A stretch of DNA of 64,000 nt from contig NZ_JAPFQI010000001.1 of the NCBI RefSeq assembly GCF_026183895.1, positions 649,510 through 713,509 on the forward strand, given 5' to 3'. This DNA is from Sabulicella glaciei. GTDB taxonomy: Bacteria > Pseudomonadota > Alphaproteobacteria > Acetobacterales > Acetobacteraceae. Below the pieces are notes generated by a model, which saw nothing but the letters and a program-made list of their open reading frames with translations, had not been told where the DNA came from and searched no databases. Both the position numbers and the translations under genes were made by a program. Positions 42,521 to 51,411 of this stretch are shown one piece after another (the first letter of the stretch is position 1; each line of letters opens with the position of its first letter).

Positions 42521-43324
42521 TCAGGCCTCACGCTCGCGCTGCTTCGCAGCGCGCCATAGGTCTTCCATCTCATCCAATGTCGCCTCCGCCGGGCTTCGGC
42601 CCTGGGCCGAAAGCTGCGCCTCGACCGACGAGAAGCGCCGCTCGAACTTCGCATTGGCCCCAACCAGGCAGTACTCCGGATCCAGGTCCAGCTTTCGCGC
42701 AAGGTTGGCGAGGACAAAGAGCAGATCACCGACCTCATCCTTCAGCCGAACCTGGTCGGCCGCGGCGAGTTCAGCCCGGACTTCGTCCGCTTCCTCCTCG
42801 AGCTTGTCCAGGACCGAAGCGGCGTCAGGCCAGTCGAAGCCGACCCGGGCGGCGCGGCTGGTCAGCTTCGCGGCGCGTGTCAGGGCGGGCAGGGAGGAAG
42901 CCACGCCGGACAAGGTCCCGGTTTCCGCCCGTTCGACGCGCTCGGCGGCCTTCTGGCGCTCCCAGGCCTCGGTCTGGGTGCTGGCATCGCGCTTGGCCTC
43001 CTCGCCGAAGACATGCGGGTGCCGCCGGATCATCTTCGACGCGATCGACGCGGCGACGTCTCCGAAGCCGAACCAGCCGCGCTCCTCGGCCATGCGAGCG
43101 TGGTAGACGACCTGAAAGAGCAGGTCTCCGAGTTCCTCGAGCAACGTCTCCGGTTCAGGCCCGGCCGAGATCGCCGAGGCGACCTCGTAGGCCTCCTCAA
43201 TCGTATAGGGCGCGATGGTCGCGAAGTCCTGGACCTGGTCCCAGGGACAGCCCGTGTCCGGGTGTCGCAGGCGCGCCATGACATCCAGAAGACGGAGGAG
43301 TTCAGCTTGGGGGTCTGGCCTCAT
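42521..43324 (-). CDS. mazG: Nucleoside triphosphate pyrophosphohydrolase MazG
   Basis: 267 residues from the ATG at 43324 (MRPDPQAELLRLLDVMARLR); a GTG at 43384 would add 20 non-conserved residues. Two MazG domains: the first with CPWDQVQDFATIAPYTIEEAYEV (quoted by its CPWDQ and EEAYEV ends) and EELGDLLFQVVYHARMAEE, the second with EEEADEVRAEL and KDEVGDLLFVLANLARKL, each carrying the ExxE / ExxD metal sites. MazG hydrolyses dNTPs and NTPs to monophosphates and pyrophosphate. Its upstream region (43325-43510) is a 186-base AT-rich spacer with a CATAAT -10-like element on this strand at 43420-43425. Confidence 0.94.
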   Translation of the reverse strand: MRPDPQAELLRLLDVMARLRHPDTGCPWDQVQDFATIAPYTIEEAYEVASAISAGPEPETLLEELGDLLFQVVYHARMAEERGWFGFGDVAASIASKMIRRHPHVFGEEAKRDASTQTEAWERQKAAERVERAETGTLSGVASSLPALTRAAKLTSRAARVGFDWPDAASVLDKLEEEADEVRAELAAADQVRLKDEVGDLLFVLANLARKLDLDPEYCLVGANAKFERRFSSVEAQLSAQGRSPAEATLDEMEDLWRAAKQREREA

Positions 43325-43376
43325 AGCCTCGGGTGTAGAGGGGGAAGGGATGGGCCGAAAGCCCCGGATTTCCGCG

Positions 43377-43460
43377 CTGTCCACCGGTTGTCCACACTTC
43401 GAATTCCCGGATAAGATAGATTATGGAAAGAAAAGGTGGTGGAAAACTGGTGGGAAAACT
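43377..43460. repeat. AT-rich spacer flanked by DnaA-box-like repeats
   Basis: In the 186-base gap between mazG and the MBL-fold gene, CTGTCCACC (43377-43385) and TTGTCCACA (43388-43396) are spaced one helical turn apart. An AT-rich stretch (43397-43437) follows, then tandem GGTGGAAAACT / GGTGGGAAAACT (43438-43460), whose minus strand reads TTTTCCACC. TTGTCCACA matches DnaA boxes of GC-rich bacteria. It may instead be a promoter region for mazG. Confidence 0.35.
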
Positions 43461-43510
43461 GCGCGGCTGGTCCCCGGACCTCCCCGCCCGCGAAGCGGTT
43501 TTCTTCGCCC

Positions 43511-44314
43511 TCAAAGGTCGCCGTCGAGTTCCATGCCGTCGTAGCCAGGCTCGACGCCCGAAGGCAGATCCTGCCGCAGCGTCGCCCAATCCATGGACGG
43601 CCCCATATGGGTCAGCACGACCCTGCGCGGCCCGATCGCCTCGGCCCAAGCGAGCACCTCATCCAGGCCCGCATGCACTGGATGGCTCGCCAGCCGGAAG
43701 CAGCCGACCACCAGCGTGGCGACGCCGTGCAGCGCCTCCACAGACTCAGGCGGCATCCGGACCACATCCGTACAATAGGCTAGGTTTCCGCATCTTAGGC
43801 CCATCGTCCTCATGACCGAATGGTCCTGCTCGTGCAGGCGTAAGGAAATTGTTCCTAGGACAATGGTCGCGCCGGGCTCGACTTCCCTGCCCTCCAATGC
43901 CGGTCTGAAGAAGCCGGGTGTCGTCCCGCGGAACGCATAGGCGAAGCGTTCCCGCAGTTCGCGGAGCGTCTCGGGAAATCCAAAAGCCGGAAGAGCTTGG
44001 CCCGTGTTGCGGTTCACCTGCCGCAGTTCATCGATGCCCATCACATGGTCGGCATGGGCATGGGTGAAGACCACGCCATCCAGCCCAGCAGCCCCGGCGG
44101 ACAGAAGTTGTTCCCGGCAGTCTGGACCTGCGTCGATGAGGAGGCGCGTTCCCTCGCAGGTCAGCAGCGCCGATGTCCGGCGGCGCCTGTTACGCGGTTC
44201 GGACGCGTCGCAGGCGCCCCAGTCGCCCCGCCCGTCGAGGCCGCCAATGGCGGGCACGCCCTGGGAGGGGCCGGTGCCGAGCAGGGTCAGGCGAACGCGC
44301 TTCTTGGGAGACAT
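43511..44314 (-). CDS. MBL-fold metallo-hydrolase (PhnP-like)
   Basis: 267 residues. The metal-binding signature is FTHAHADHVMGIDELR near residue 85, with further ligands in VLTHMG near the C-terminus and an Asp in LLIDAGPD. The N-terminus LTLLGTGPSQGVPAIGG is that of the PhnP / RNase Z-like hydrolase group, which includes phosphodiesterases acting on cyclic phosphates. Last gene of the tmk-holB-metG-tatD-MBL string, 39 bases after tatD. In alphaproteobacteria this neighbour is conserved but its role is unclear. Confidence 0.9.
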   Translation of the reverse strand: MSPKKRVRLTLLGTGPSQGVPAIGGLDGRGDWGACDASEPRNRRRRTSALLTCEGTRLLIDAGPDCREQLLSAGAAGLDGVVFTHAHADHVMGIDELRQVNRNTGQALPAFGFPETLRELRERFAYAFRGTTPGFFRPALEGREVEPGATIVLGTISLRLHEQDHSVMRTMGLRCGNLAYCTDVVRMPPESVEALHGVATLVVGCFRLASHPVHAGLDEVLAWAEAIGPRRVVLTHMGPSMDWATLRQDLPSGVEPGYDGMELDGDL

Positions 44315-44353
44315 GCCCTGCGTGATGGCAGGGCAAGCCGGATTCGGGGAGGC

Positions 44354-45127
44354 TTAGAGTTCCGCGCGCGGGAAAAGGCGGCGGAAATTATCGGTCGTCG
44401 CCGCGGCGATCGCCTCCAGGCCGGCGCCACGGGCCTCGGCCAGCACCTTGGCGGTCAAGGCCGTGAAGCCCGGCTCGCAGCGCTTTCCACGATGCGGCGC
44501 GGGCGCAAGGTATGGCGCGTCGGTCTCGACCAGCAGCCGGTCCTCGGGGAGTTCCGCTGCCAGGGCGCGCAACTCGCCGCTGCGCGGAAAGGTGAGGATG
44601 CCAGAGAAGGAAATGTAGCCGCCCATGGCCACCGCCTCGCGCGCCAGAGCCGGGCCGGAGGAGAAGCAGTGCAGGAGGAAAGCGAAGTCGCCCCCTTCCC
44701 GCTCCTCGCGCAGGATGGCGGCGATGTCCGCATCCGCGTCGCGCGCGTGGACCACCAGGGGCACGCAGGCGGCGCGGGCGGCGCGGATGTGGCGGCGGAA
44801 CCCTTCGCGCTGCACCTCTCGCGGTGACTTGTCGTAGAAATAGTCCAGGCCGCTTTCCCCGATGCCGATCACCCGGGGGTGGTCCGCCAGGGCGACAAGC
44901 TCCTCCACCGTCGGCATCCGCCCTTCGCCCGCCCGGTGGGGGTGCACGCCAACCGTGCCCCAGATCTCGGGATGGCGCTCAGCCAGGGCCTTCACGGAAG
45001 CGGCCTGTTCGACATGGGTGCCGATGGTCACCATGCGGGTGACGCCCGCGGCCGCAGCGCGGGCGATGATCTCGGGGAGTTCGGCCTCCTCGAAATAGTC
45101 GAGGTGGCAGTGGGAATCGACGATCAC
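44354..45127 (-). CDS. TatD family deoxyribonuclease
   Basis: 257 residues. Metal ligands and motifs of TatD: DSHCHLDYFEE, TVGVHPHRAGEG, GIGESGLDYFYD, LVVHARDADAD, HCFSSGPALAREA and LLVETDAPYLAPAPHRGKRCEP (quoted from DAPYLAP). These metal-dependent nucleases process DNA ends and act in DNA fragmentation or repair. The start overlaps the metG stop (ATGA, 45124-45127), as in many alphaproteobacteria. Confidence 0.94.
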   Translation of the reverse strand: MIVDSHCHLDYFEEAELPEIIARAAAAGVTRMVTIGTHVEQAASVKALAERHPEIWGTVGVHPHRAGEGRMPTVEELVALADHPRVIGIGESGLDYFYDKSPREVQREGFRRHIRAARAACVPLVVHARDADADIAAILREEREGGDFAFLLHCFSSGPALAREAVAMGGYISFSGILTFPRSGELRALAAELPEDRLLVETDAPYLAPAPHRGKRCEPGFTALTAKVLAEARGAGLEAIAAATTDNFRRLFPRAEL

Positions 45128-46632
45128 GCTTCGATCTTCCTGAAGAGCGGCGCGGGCGGTGGCAGGGCATCACCCTCCGGCAACGGCTCAGCGAGGGAGG
45201 AAAGGCCGCGCGCCTCGGCCGGGACGCCAAGCTGGTCGAGCATCGCCGCCATCGTGCCGGGCATGAAGGGCTGAAGCACCGTCGCCAGCACGCGCAGCGC
45301 GTCATGGAGGCGACGGAGGACCTGTGCCATGCGGGCCGGATCGGTCTTGCGCAGGGCCCAGGGTGCCTCGGTGGTGATGTAGGCGTTGGCGGCGCGGGCC
45401 GCTGCAAAGGCGGCTTCCAGTGCCAAGTGGAAATCCTGGCGCTCCAGATGCGCACCCACGCGCCCCGGAAGATCACCCAGCAATGCGCCCAACTCGCCTT
45501 CCGGCGCGGCCGGCGCGGGCAACTTCGCCTCGCAATTCTTCTGGATCAGCGTCAGCGTCCGATTTGCGAGATTGCCGAGAACATCGGCAAGTTCCCCATT
45601 GGTCCGGTTGGCAAGGGCGGTCCGCGAGAAGTCGCCATCCTGGCCGAAGGGCACCTCGCGCAGAAGGAAGTAGCGCACGGGGTCGAGCCCGTATTCCTCG
45701 ACCAGAGAGACCGGGTCGATCACGTTGCCCAGGGATTTCGAAATCTTCTGCCCCTCATTGGTCCACCAGCCATGGGCAAAGACCCGCCGGGGCGGCTCGA
45801 GGCCCGCCGCCATCAGGAAGGCGGGCCAGTAGATGGCGTGGAAGCGCAGGATATCCTTGCCGACGAAATGGACGTCGGCGGGCCAGAACTTCCAAGCCTC
45901 GCCCTCCTCGGGCCAGCCGAGGGCGGTAATGTAGTTGGTCAGCGCGTCCAACCAGACATACATCACGTGCGCGTCGTCGCCGGGCACGGGCACGCCCCAG
46001 CGGAAGGAGGTGCGGCTGATCGAAAGGTCCGACAGGCCTGACTTCACGAAGGCGATGACCTCGTTGCGGCGGCTTTGCGGCGCGATGAAGTCGGGGTTCT
46101 CCTCGTAGAAGCGCAGCAGCCGGTCCTGCCAGGCGGAAAGGCGGAAGAAGTAGCTGGGCTCCGTCACCCATTCGACCGGAGCTCCGGAGGGCGCGTATTT
46201 CACACCGTCGCGCTCCGTCAGCTCGTCCGGGCCGTAGAAGGCCTCGTCACGCACCGCGTACCAGCCTTCGTAGCCGCCCAGATAGATCTCGCCACGGTCG
46301 GCGAGGCGCTTCCACAATTCCTGGCAGGCGCGGCGGTGACGCTCCTCCGTAGTGCGGATGAAGGCGTCGTTGCTGAAGCCCATCGTCGCCGTCAGGTCAC
46401 GAAAGGCGGTGGAGACGCGGTCGGTGAAGGCCTGTGGGTCCATCCCGGCATCGCGGGCTGCCTTCTCGACCTTCTGCCCGTGCTCGTCCGTGCCGGTGAG
46501 GAAGAAGACCTCATCGCCCGACAGGCGGCGCCAACGCGCCAGCACGTCCGCCGCCAGCGAGGTGTAGGCGTGGCCGATATGGGGCTTGTCGTTGACGTAA
46601 TAGATCGGCGTGGTGAGGTAGCAGCGGCGCAT
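45124..46632 (-). CDS. metG: Methionyl-tRNA synthetase
   Basis: 502 residues from the ATG at 46632 (MRRCYLTTPIYYVNDKPHIG). Class I motifs HIGHAY and KISKS (NEGQKISKSLGNVID) are intact. It lacks the cysteine-rich zinc knuckles and the C-terminal tRNA-binding extension of long MetRS, so it belongs to the short alphaproteobacterial type. It charges initiator and elongator tRNA-Met. Eleven bases after holB, overlapped at its end by tatD. Upstream in-frame sequence belongs to holB and is not part of it. Confidence 0.96.
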   Translation of the reverse strand: MRRCYLTTPIYYVNDKPHIGHAYTSLAADVLARWRRLSGDEVFFLTGTDEHGQKVEKAARDAGMDPQAFTDRVSTAFRDLTATMGFSNDAFIRTTEERHRRACQELWKRLADRGEIYLGGYEGWYAVRDEAFYGPDELTERDGVKYAPSGAPVEWVTEPSYFFRLSAWQDRLLRFYEENPDFIAPQSRRNEVIAFVKSGLSDLSISRTSFRWGVPVPGDDAHVMYVWLDALTNYITALGWPEEGEAWKFWPADVHFVGKDILRFHAIYWPAFLMAAGLEPPRRVFAHGWWTNEGQKISKSLGNVIDPVSLVEEYGLDPVRYFLLREVPFGQDGDFSRTALANRTNGELADVLGNLANRTLTLIQKNCEAKLPAPAAPEGELGALLGDLPGRVGAHLERQDFHLALEAAFAAARAANAYITTEAPWALRKTDPARMAQVLRRLHDALRVLATVLQPFMPGTMAAMLDQLGVPAEARGLSSLAEPLPEGDALPPPAPLFRKIEA

Positions 46633-46643
46633 GGCGCCTTCTG

Positions 46644-47639
46644 CTACCCCCGGCGGAGCGTGTCCAGCGCCACCAGGACGGCCTGCCGGCGATCCAGCGA
46701 CAGGCGCTCCGCCTCCTCGACCTGCCGGCGGAGGGAGGAGGCTGCCTCCACCCAGGCGGGCAACGGCCGGAGGGCAAGCCAGGGCGGTGCCGTCCGGCCC
46801 CGCGCCGCGTCGCGAAGCGCGGCCTGAAGCTCGCGCGTCAGGACATCGAAGAAGGGCGCGAAGCCCGCGGCGTCGCGGCCGGCGATTCGGTCGGCCAGGG
46901 CATGGGCCTCGGCGGCGCCGGATTGCGGCAGGGCCTGCAAGGCCGCGCGGGCGAGGCGCGCCAATTCCACGCCCTCCCCTTCCGCCAGCGCAAGGGCGCG
47001 GCCTGGCGAGCCATTCGCCAGCGGGATCAGCGCCGCCGCGTCGGCATCCGGGGCCAGCACGCTGAGCGCCTTTCGCATCGCGTCCGGCTCCAGGGGAGCA
47101 AGATCGAGGCGGCGGCATCGGGACCGGATGGTGGGAAGCAGCCGCCCGGGGGCAGCGGTGACGAGCAGGAGCACTGTGCGCGGGGGCGGTTCCTCAAGCG
47201 TCTTGAGGATGGTGTTGGCGGCGGGGGCCTCCATCGCCTCCACCTCGTCCATGATGACCGTGCGCCAGCCGCCCTCGGCCGCGGTCAGCGAAAGGAAGCG
47301 CCGGGCCTCGCGTGCCTCGTCAACCTTGATGATGCGACGCTTGCCGGCTTCCTGCGCCGGGGCCAGCAGAAGGACATCCGGGTGGCCCGAGGCGCTGACG
47401 CGGCGGAAGACCGGATCCGATTCCGGAAGGTGGAGTGCCGTCTCGCCCCCCTCGTCCCGCGGCATCCCGGCGAGCAGCCAGCGGGCAAAGCGCCAGCACA
47501 GTGTCGCCTTGCCCACGCCCGGCTGCCCGGTGACGAGCCATGCATGGGCCAGGCGACCGGAGCGGGCCCCGGCAGCCAGGGCAGCGGCCGCGCCGTCATG
47601 GCCGAACAGGACCGGATTGGCGCGTGGCTCAGGCGCCAT
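46644..47639 (-). CDS. holB: DNA polymerase III subunit delta'
   Basis: 331 residues. Walker A GQPGVGKAT, the DEXX-like DEVEAME, LKTLEEPPPRTVLLL and the SRC motif (IRSRCRRLDL) identify the clamp-loader delta' subunit. Unusually for delta', the P-loop appears complete. It helps load the sliding clamp at replication primers. The start lies inside the 3' end of tmk (11-base overlap). Confidence 0.94.
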   Translation of the reverse strand: MAPEPRANPVLFGHDGAAAALAAGARSGRLAHAWLVTGQPGVGKATLCWRFARWLLAGMPRDEGGETALHLPESDPVFRRVSASGHPDVLLLAPAQEAGKRRIIKVDEAREARRFLSLTAAEGGWRTVIMDEVEAMEAPAANTILKTLEEPPPRTVLLLVTAAPGRLLPTIRSRCRRLDLAPLEPDAMRKALSVLAPDADAAALIPLANGSPGRALALAEGEGVELARLARAALQALPQSGAAEAHALADRIAGRDAAGFAPFFDVLTRELQAALRDAARGRTAPPWLALRPLPAWVEAASSLRRQVEEAERLSLDRRQAVLVALDTLRRG

Positions 47640-48231
47640 GGAGAACCCGCCGCAACGCCGCTTCCGTCACCTCCGCCTGCGGCCGGGTGGCGTCCAGCAC
47701 GGCGATGCGGTCCGGCTCGGCCGATGCGCGCCGGAGGAAACCCTCGCGGACTCGCGCGTGGAACTCCGGCCCCATCGCCTCGTAGCGATTGGCGTCGCGG
47801 GCGCGGGACAGGCCGGCCTGTGGCGGGATGTCGAGCAGGATCGTCGCATCCGGTACGGCGTCGGGGACGAGGGCATGGCGAAGTGCCTCGAAGGCTCCGG
47901 CGTCGCCACCCTGCCCGGCCACTTGGTACGCAAAGGTGCTGTCGTGGAATCGGTCGCAGATCACGGTGATCCCGGCCTCCAGCGCCGGACGGATCAGGCG
48001 CGACCAGTGCTCGCGGCGCGCGGCGAAATGCAGTGCCATCTCGGCCAGCGGATCCCAGCCGCCCTGGGACAGGATGAAGCTGCGCAGCGCCTCCGCGCGG
48101 AACGATCCGCCGGGCTCGCGCGTGCGCATCACCGGAAGGCCTCGCGCGCAGAGCGCGGCGGCGAGGCGCCCGCCCTGGGTCGTCTTGCCCGCACCCTCCC
48201 CGCCTTCCAGCGTGACGAAGCGACCCTTCAA
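47629..48231 (-). CDS. tmk: Thymidylate kinase
   Basis: 200 residues from a TTG at 48231 (MKGRFVTLEGGEGAGKTT), which forms a TTGA overlap with the dacA stop. No ATG or GTG is available before the P-loop without entering dacA. Walker A is GGEGAGKTT, the DRX motif is VICDRFHDSTFAYQ, and TREPGG is the dTMP-binding segment. It phosphorylates dTMP to dTDP. The LID region (SRARDANRYEAMG) has the basic residues of the type seen in most bacteria. Confidence 0.95.
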   Translation of the reverse strand: MKGRFVTLEGGEGAGKTTQGGRLAAALCARGLPVMRTREPGGSFRAEALRSFILSQGGWDPLAEMALHFAARREHWSRLIRPALEAGITVICDRFHDSTFAYQVAGQGGDAGAFEALRHALVPDAVPDATILLDIPPQAGLSRARDANRYEAMGPEFHARVREGFLRRASAEPDRIAVLDATRPQAEVTEAALRRVLHGA

Positions 48232-49436
48232 GTGCCCCCGCCGACCATGCGGCCGAGCACCGCCGGGATGCGCGACACAAGGCCAAGCCGCTCCACGTCC
48301 GCGCCGGCATAGAGCGGAAGGCTCATCTCCGGCACGCCGCGCCCGGAAACTTCGAGGCGGCCGAGCTCCTGGCCCTTCGCCACCGGCGCGCGGACGGGCG
48401 CGTCGTAGCGCAGCCGCGCCTGCATGCCGTTGCGCCAACCGCGCGGCAGCGTCGCCACCACGTCGCGGCCGCCCACCAGCGGCACGGTGCGGCGCCCACC
48501 GAGATGCACCGGCACTTCCTCGATCGTGTCCTCGGCGCGGAACAGCACGACATTCTCGAACTCGCGGAAACCCCATTCGAGGAGGCGCTCGCTCTCCTCG
48601 GCCCGCGCGCGCATGGTGGGAAGGCCCGAGACGACGAGGATCAGGCGCCGGTCGCCGCGCTTGGCGCTGGCTGTGAGGCCGTAGCCCGCCTCCTCCGTGT
48701 GGCCGGTCTTGAGGCCATCGCCGCCCGGAACGCGGCCCAGGATCGGGTTCCGGTTTTCCTGGGTGATGTTGTGCCAGCGAAAGGAGCGTTCGGAATACAG
48801 GCGGTAGTGATCCGGGAAGTCGAGGATGATGCGGCGCGCAAGCGTCGCGAGGTCGCGCGGCGTCATCCGGTGCTCGGGGTCCGGCCAGCCGGTGCTGTTG
48901 CGGAAGTTCGAGCCCGTGAGGCCGATTTCCCGCGCCTGCTGGTTCATGAGGTCGGCAAAGGCGCGTTCGGAGCCCGCGATCGCCTCCGCGAAGACGACGC
49001 AGGCATCGTTGCCCGACTGGATGATGACGCCGCGCGCCAGGTTCTCGACGCTCACCGTGGTGTTCAGGTCGACGAACATCTTGGAGCCGCCCATGCGCCA
49101 GGCCGCCTCGCTGACTGGGAGGAGCTGGTCCATGGCCAAGCGGCCTTTGCGGATCATGTCGAAGACCACGTACATGGTCATGAGCTTCGACATAGAGGCG
49201 GGCGGCATGGACTGCTCCGAACCCTTCTCCAGCAACGTCGCGCCCGTCTCGAAATCGATCAGCAAGGCGAAGCGCGCCGCCGTGTCCACCGGGCCGAGCG
49301 GCGAGTTGGCGGGCGTGGTCGGTTGGGGCGTGGGTCCGCGCGCCGCGGGCCGCTGCGGGCCGCCGCGCTGCTGCGCGAGGGCCGGGGCGGCGAGCGGCAG
49401 GGACAGACCGGCGAGGAGGAGGCGGCGGGACGGCAT
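48228..49436 (-). CDS. dacA: D-alanyl-D-alanine carboxypeptidase (PBP5/6 type)
   Basis: 402 residues with a signal peptide (RRLLLAGLSLPLAAPALAQ) and a Pro/Gln-rich linker. Penicillin-binding motifs: SxxK in PPASMSKLMTMY, SGN in IIQSGNDACVVF, and KTG in GLKTGHTEEAGYG. The C-terminal beta domain and an amphipathic end (DVERLGLVSRIPAVLGRMV) anchor it to the periplasmic membrane face. It trims the terminal D-Ala from peptidoglycan pentapeptides. 22 bases after rlpA in the same direction. Confidence 0.94.
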   Translation of the reverse strand: MPSRRLLLAGLSLPLAAPALAQQRGGPQRPAARGPTPQPTTPANSPLGPVDTAARFALLIDFETGATLLEKGSEQSMPPASMSKLMTMYVVFDMIRKGRLAMDQLLPVSEAAWRMGGSKMFVDLNTTVSVENLARGVIIQSGNDACVVFAEAIAGSERAFADLMNQQAREIGLTGSNFRNSTGWPDPEHRMTPRDLATLARRIILDFPDHYRLYSERSFRWHNITQENRNPILGRVPGGDGLKTGHTEEAGYGLTASAKRGDRRLILVVSGLPTMRARAEESERLLEWGFREFENVVLFRAEDTIEEVPVHLGGRRTVPLVGGRDVVATLPRGWRNGMQARLRYDAPVRAPVAKGQELGRLEVSGRGVPEMSLPLYAGADVERLGLVSRIPAVLGRMVGGGT

Positions 49437-49458
49437 GGCGGAGGCTTACGCCGGCCGG

Positions 49459-50337
49459 CTACTCCACCACAAGACGGAGTTCTTGCTGACCAGCACGCAG
49501 CGCGCGGGCAAAGGCCTCGTCGGCTTCCGCCAGCGTCGCGTAGGGCCCGCCGCGCACGCGCCAGACCTGCTGCCGGCCCGCCGGTCCGAAGGGCTCCGCC
49601 CGCATGCCGAGGCGCGCGGCCTGGGTTCGCGCGAAGTCGGCACGGAAGAAGCTGCCCGCCTCGGTCCACAGCCGGCCGGGCATGGGGGCGCCCTGGGTTA
49701 CCTGTTCCGGCAGGCGCTCGGGCGGCGGGACGGCCACGGCCGTCTCGGCCGCGTTGGCGGGGCGGACGGTCTCGGCACGCGGCGCGGCCACGCGGGCGCC
49801 CTCCGGCGCGGCAAGGGATTCCCGTTCGACCCGGCCGACCGGCGCGGCGGCGATCGCGAGGGCCGGCGCGTGTCCTTCGAGCCCGGAGCCCGCGAGGCGC
49901 GAGGCGCCCTGATCCGCCGTCACCCTCGCCTGGAAGGGTCCGCGGGCGCCGAGGAGTTCGGTGGCGCGCGGTGAGACGGCGATGACGCGCCCTGCCCGCT
50001 CCGGCCCCCGGTCATGGACGCGCACGCGCAGGCTGCGTCCGTTCTCTAGGTTTGTGACGGTGACGATCGAGGGCAGCGGCAGGGTGCGGTGCGCTGCCAC
50101 CAGCGCGGAGGCGTCGTGGCGTTCGCCATTCGCGGTCAGCCCGGCGCGGCGCGGCATGGTCTCGGCGATGCCGGTCTGGTCGAGGCTCCAATCCTCGCGC
50201 GGGTAGGACCACTGCCCGCCGAGATTGTAGCCCTCGCCCACCACGTAGCGCGGACGGGCCTCTGGCCCGGGCGGCGGGGGCCGCCCGCACGAGGCCAGGA
50301 GCGCGAGGGCGGCGAGCCCCGCCAGGACGCGCTTCAT
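49459..50337 (-). CDS. rlpA: RlpA-like septal ring lytic transglycosylase with SPOR domain
   Basis: 292 residues from the ATG at 50337. Lipobox LLASCG gives a lipoprotein. The double-psi beta-barrel reads LTANGERHDASALVAAHRTL, VTVTNLENGRSLRVRVHDRG and VIAVSPRATELLG. The usual ASWYG..FHG strand before TANGE is poorly conserved here (IAETMPRRAG). A SPOR domain at the C-terminus (LWTEAGSFFRADFARTQAAR, GGPYATLAEADEAFARAL) binds denuded septal glycan. Start overlaps the mltB stop (ATGA). Cell-division wall enzyme, probably at the outer membrane. Confidence 0.88.
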   Translation of the reverse strand: MKRVLAGLAALALLASCGRPPPPGPEARPRYVVGEGYNLGGQWSYPREDWSLDQTGIAETMPRRAGLTANGERHDASALVAAHRTLPLPSIVTVTNLENGRSLRVRVHDRGPERAGRVIAVSPRATELLGARGPFQARVTADQGASRLAGSGLEGHAPALAIAAAPVGRVERESLAAPEGARVAAPRAETVRPANAAETAVAVPPPERLPEQVTQGAPMPGRLWTEAGSFFRADFARTQAARLGMRAEPFGPAGRQQVWRVRGGPYATLAEADEAFARALRAGQQELRLVVE

Positions 50338-51299
50338 CCCACGCGGTCCGCCAGCATCCCTACCGCGGTCGCGTAGAAGTTCGAGGGGTTGTAGCGGCGG
50401 ATGGCCATGAAGTTGCGACCAACGATGAAGCTCTGCCCCTCGCCGCGCGAGTAGCCGGGGACGACGACGGCCCATTCGCCCTCGTAGCCGGGCAGCAGGC
50501 TGCCATCCCATTGCCTCACGCCCGCCCGTGCCCAGTCCACCATGGATCGCATGGTGCGGTGGTCCAGGCCCTCGGCGCTGAGGCTGTTGGGAAGCGACAC
50601 CTCGAAGCCCCAGGGCTCGCCGTCGCGCCAGCCGGAGCGGGAAAGATAGTTGGCGATGGAGCCAAGCGCGTCGGCGCGGCTGTCCCAGATGTCCTTGCGG
50701 CCGTCTCCGTCGAAATCCACCGCCAGTCTTTCGAAGGAGGTCGGCATGAATTGCGGGTGGCCCATCGCGCCGGCATGGGAGCCGCGCATCCGCTCCACGC
50801 TGATGTTGCCGGCATCAAGGATGCGCAGGGCGGCGAGGAGTTCGGCGCGAAAGAAGGCGGCGCGGCGCCCTTCCCAGGCCAGGGTCGCCAGCGCCTCGAT
50901 CACGTTGAAATTGCCGGTGAAGCCGCCATAGGAGGTTTCCATCCCCCAGATGCCCACCACCGCGCGCGGATCCACGCGGAAGCGCGAGTGGATGGCCTGG
51001 AGGAGGGCCCGGTTCTCCGCGAAGGCGCGGCGGCCATTCTCGATCCGTGTCGTAGAGAGGCGCGCGTCGCGGTACTGCGACCAGGTCTGGGTGAACTCGG
51101 CCTGTCGGCGGTCCAGTTCCAGAACCCGATCATTGGGGCGGAGATTGGCCAAGGCGCGACTCAGCGTCTGCGGCGACACGCCGCCACGCCGCGCCTCGGT
51201 GCGCACGCCTTCCAGGAAGGATGCGAAGGAGCCCTGGGCCAGGGCGGGGCTCGCCGCCGCCGCCAGGGGAAGGGCGGCCAGGGCACGTCGGGTCAGCAT
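50334..51299 (-). CDS. mltB: Lytic murein transglycosylase (MltB family)
   Basis: 321 residues from the ATG at 51299 (MLTRRALAALPLAAAASPALA), seven bases after AGGA. Signal peptide, then SFASFLEGVRTEARRGGVS, the catalytic Glu in VVGIWGMETSYGG, and SHAGAMGHPQFMPTSF and VDFDGDGRKDIWDSRADALGS (quoted from DGRKDIW), all MltB hallmarks. It cleaves glycan strands to 1,6-anhydromuropeptides, which links functionally to anmK at 60.7 kb. First gene of the long minus-strand cell-wall operon; divergent from the MmgE/PrpD gene with 112 bases between starts. Confidence 0.94.
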   Translation of the reverse strand: MLTRRALAALPLAAAASPALAQGSFASFLEGVRTEARRGGVSPQTLSRALANLRPNDRVLELDRRQAEFTQTWSQYRDARLSTTRIENGRRAFAENRALLQAIHSRFRVDPRAVVGIWGMETSYGGFTGNFNVIEALATLAWEGRRAAFFRAELLAALRILDAGNISVERMRGSHAGAMGHPQFMPTSFERLAVDFDGDGRKDIWDSRADALGSIANYLSRSGWRDGEPWGFEVSLPNSLSAEGLDHRTMRSMVDWARAGVRQWDGSLLPGYEGEWAVVVPGYSRGEGQSFIVGRNFMAIRRYNPSNFYATAVGMLADRVG

Positions 51300-51411
51300 G
51301 GGCGCTTCCTGCCACGCTCCGTCGAGGGCGGCAACGGAAGCCTTCACGGTCCGCGTGTTGATCTTGGCAAAAGCCTGGCGCACCTTGGGCGGCGAACGGA
51401 GGAACCCGCCC

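Noticed and set aside
43423-43815. Plus-strand frame starting in the AT-rich spacer before the MBL gene
   Set aside because: Most of it is antisense to the MBL-fold gene and is Arg/Pro/Ser-rich; only the first ~30 codons lie in the spacer and no convincing ribosome-binding site precedes them.
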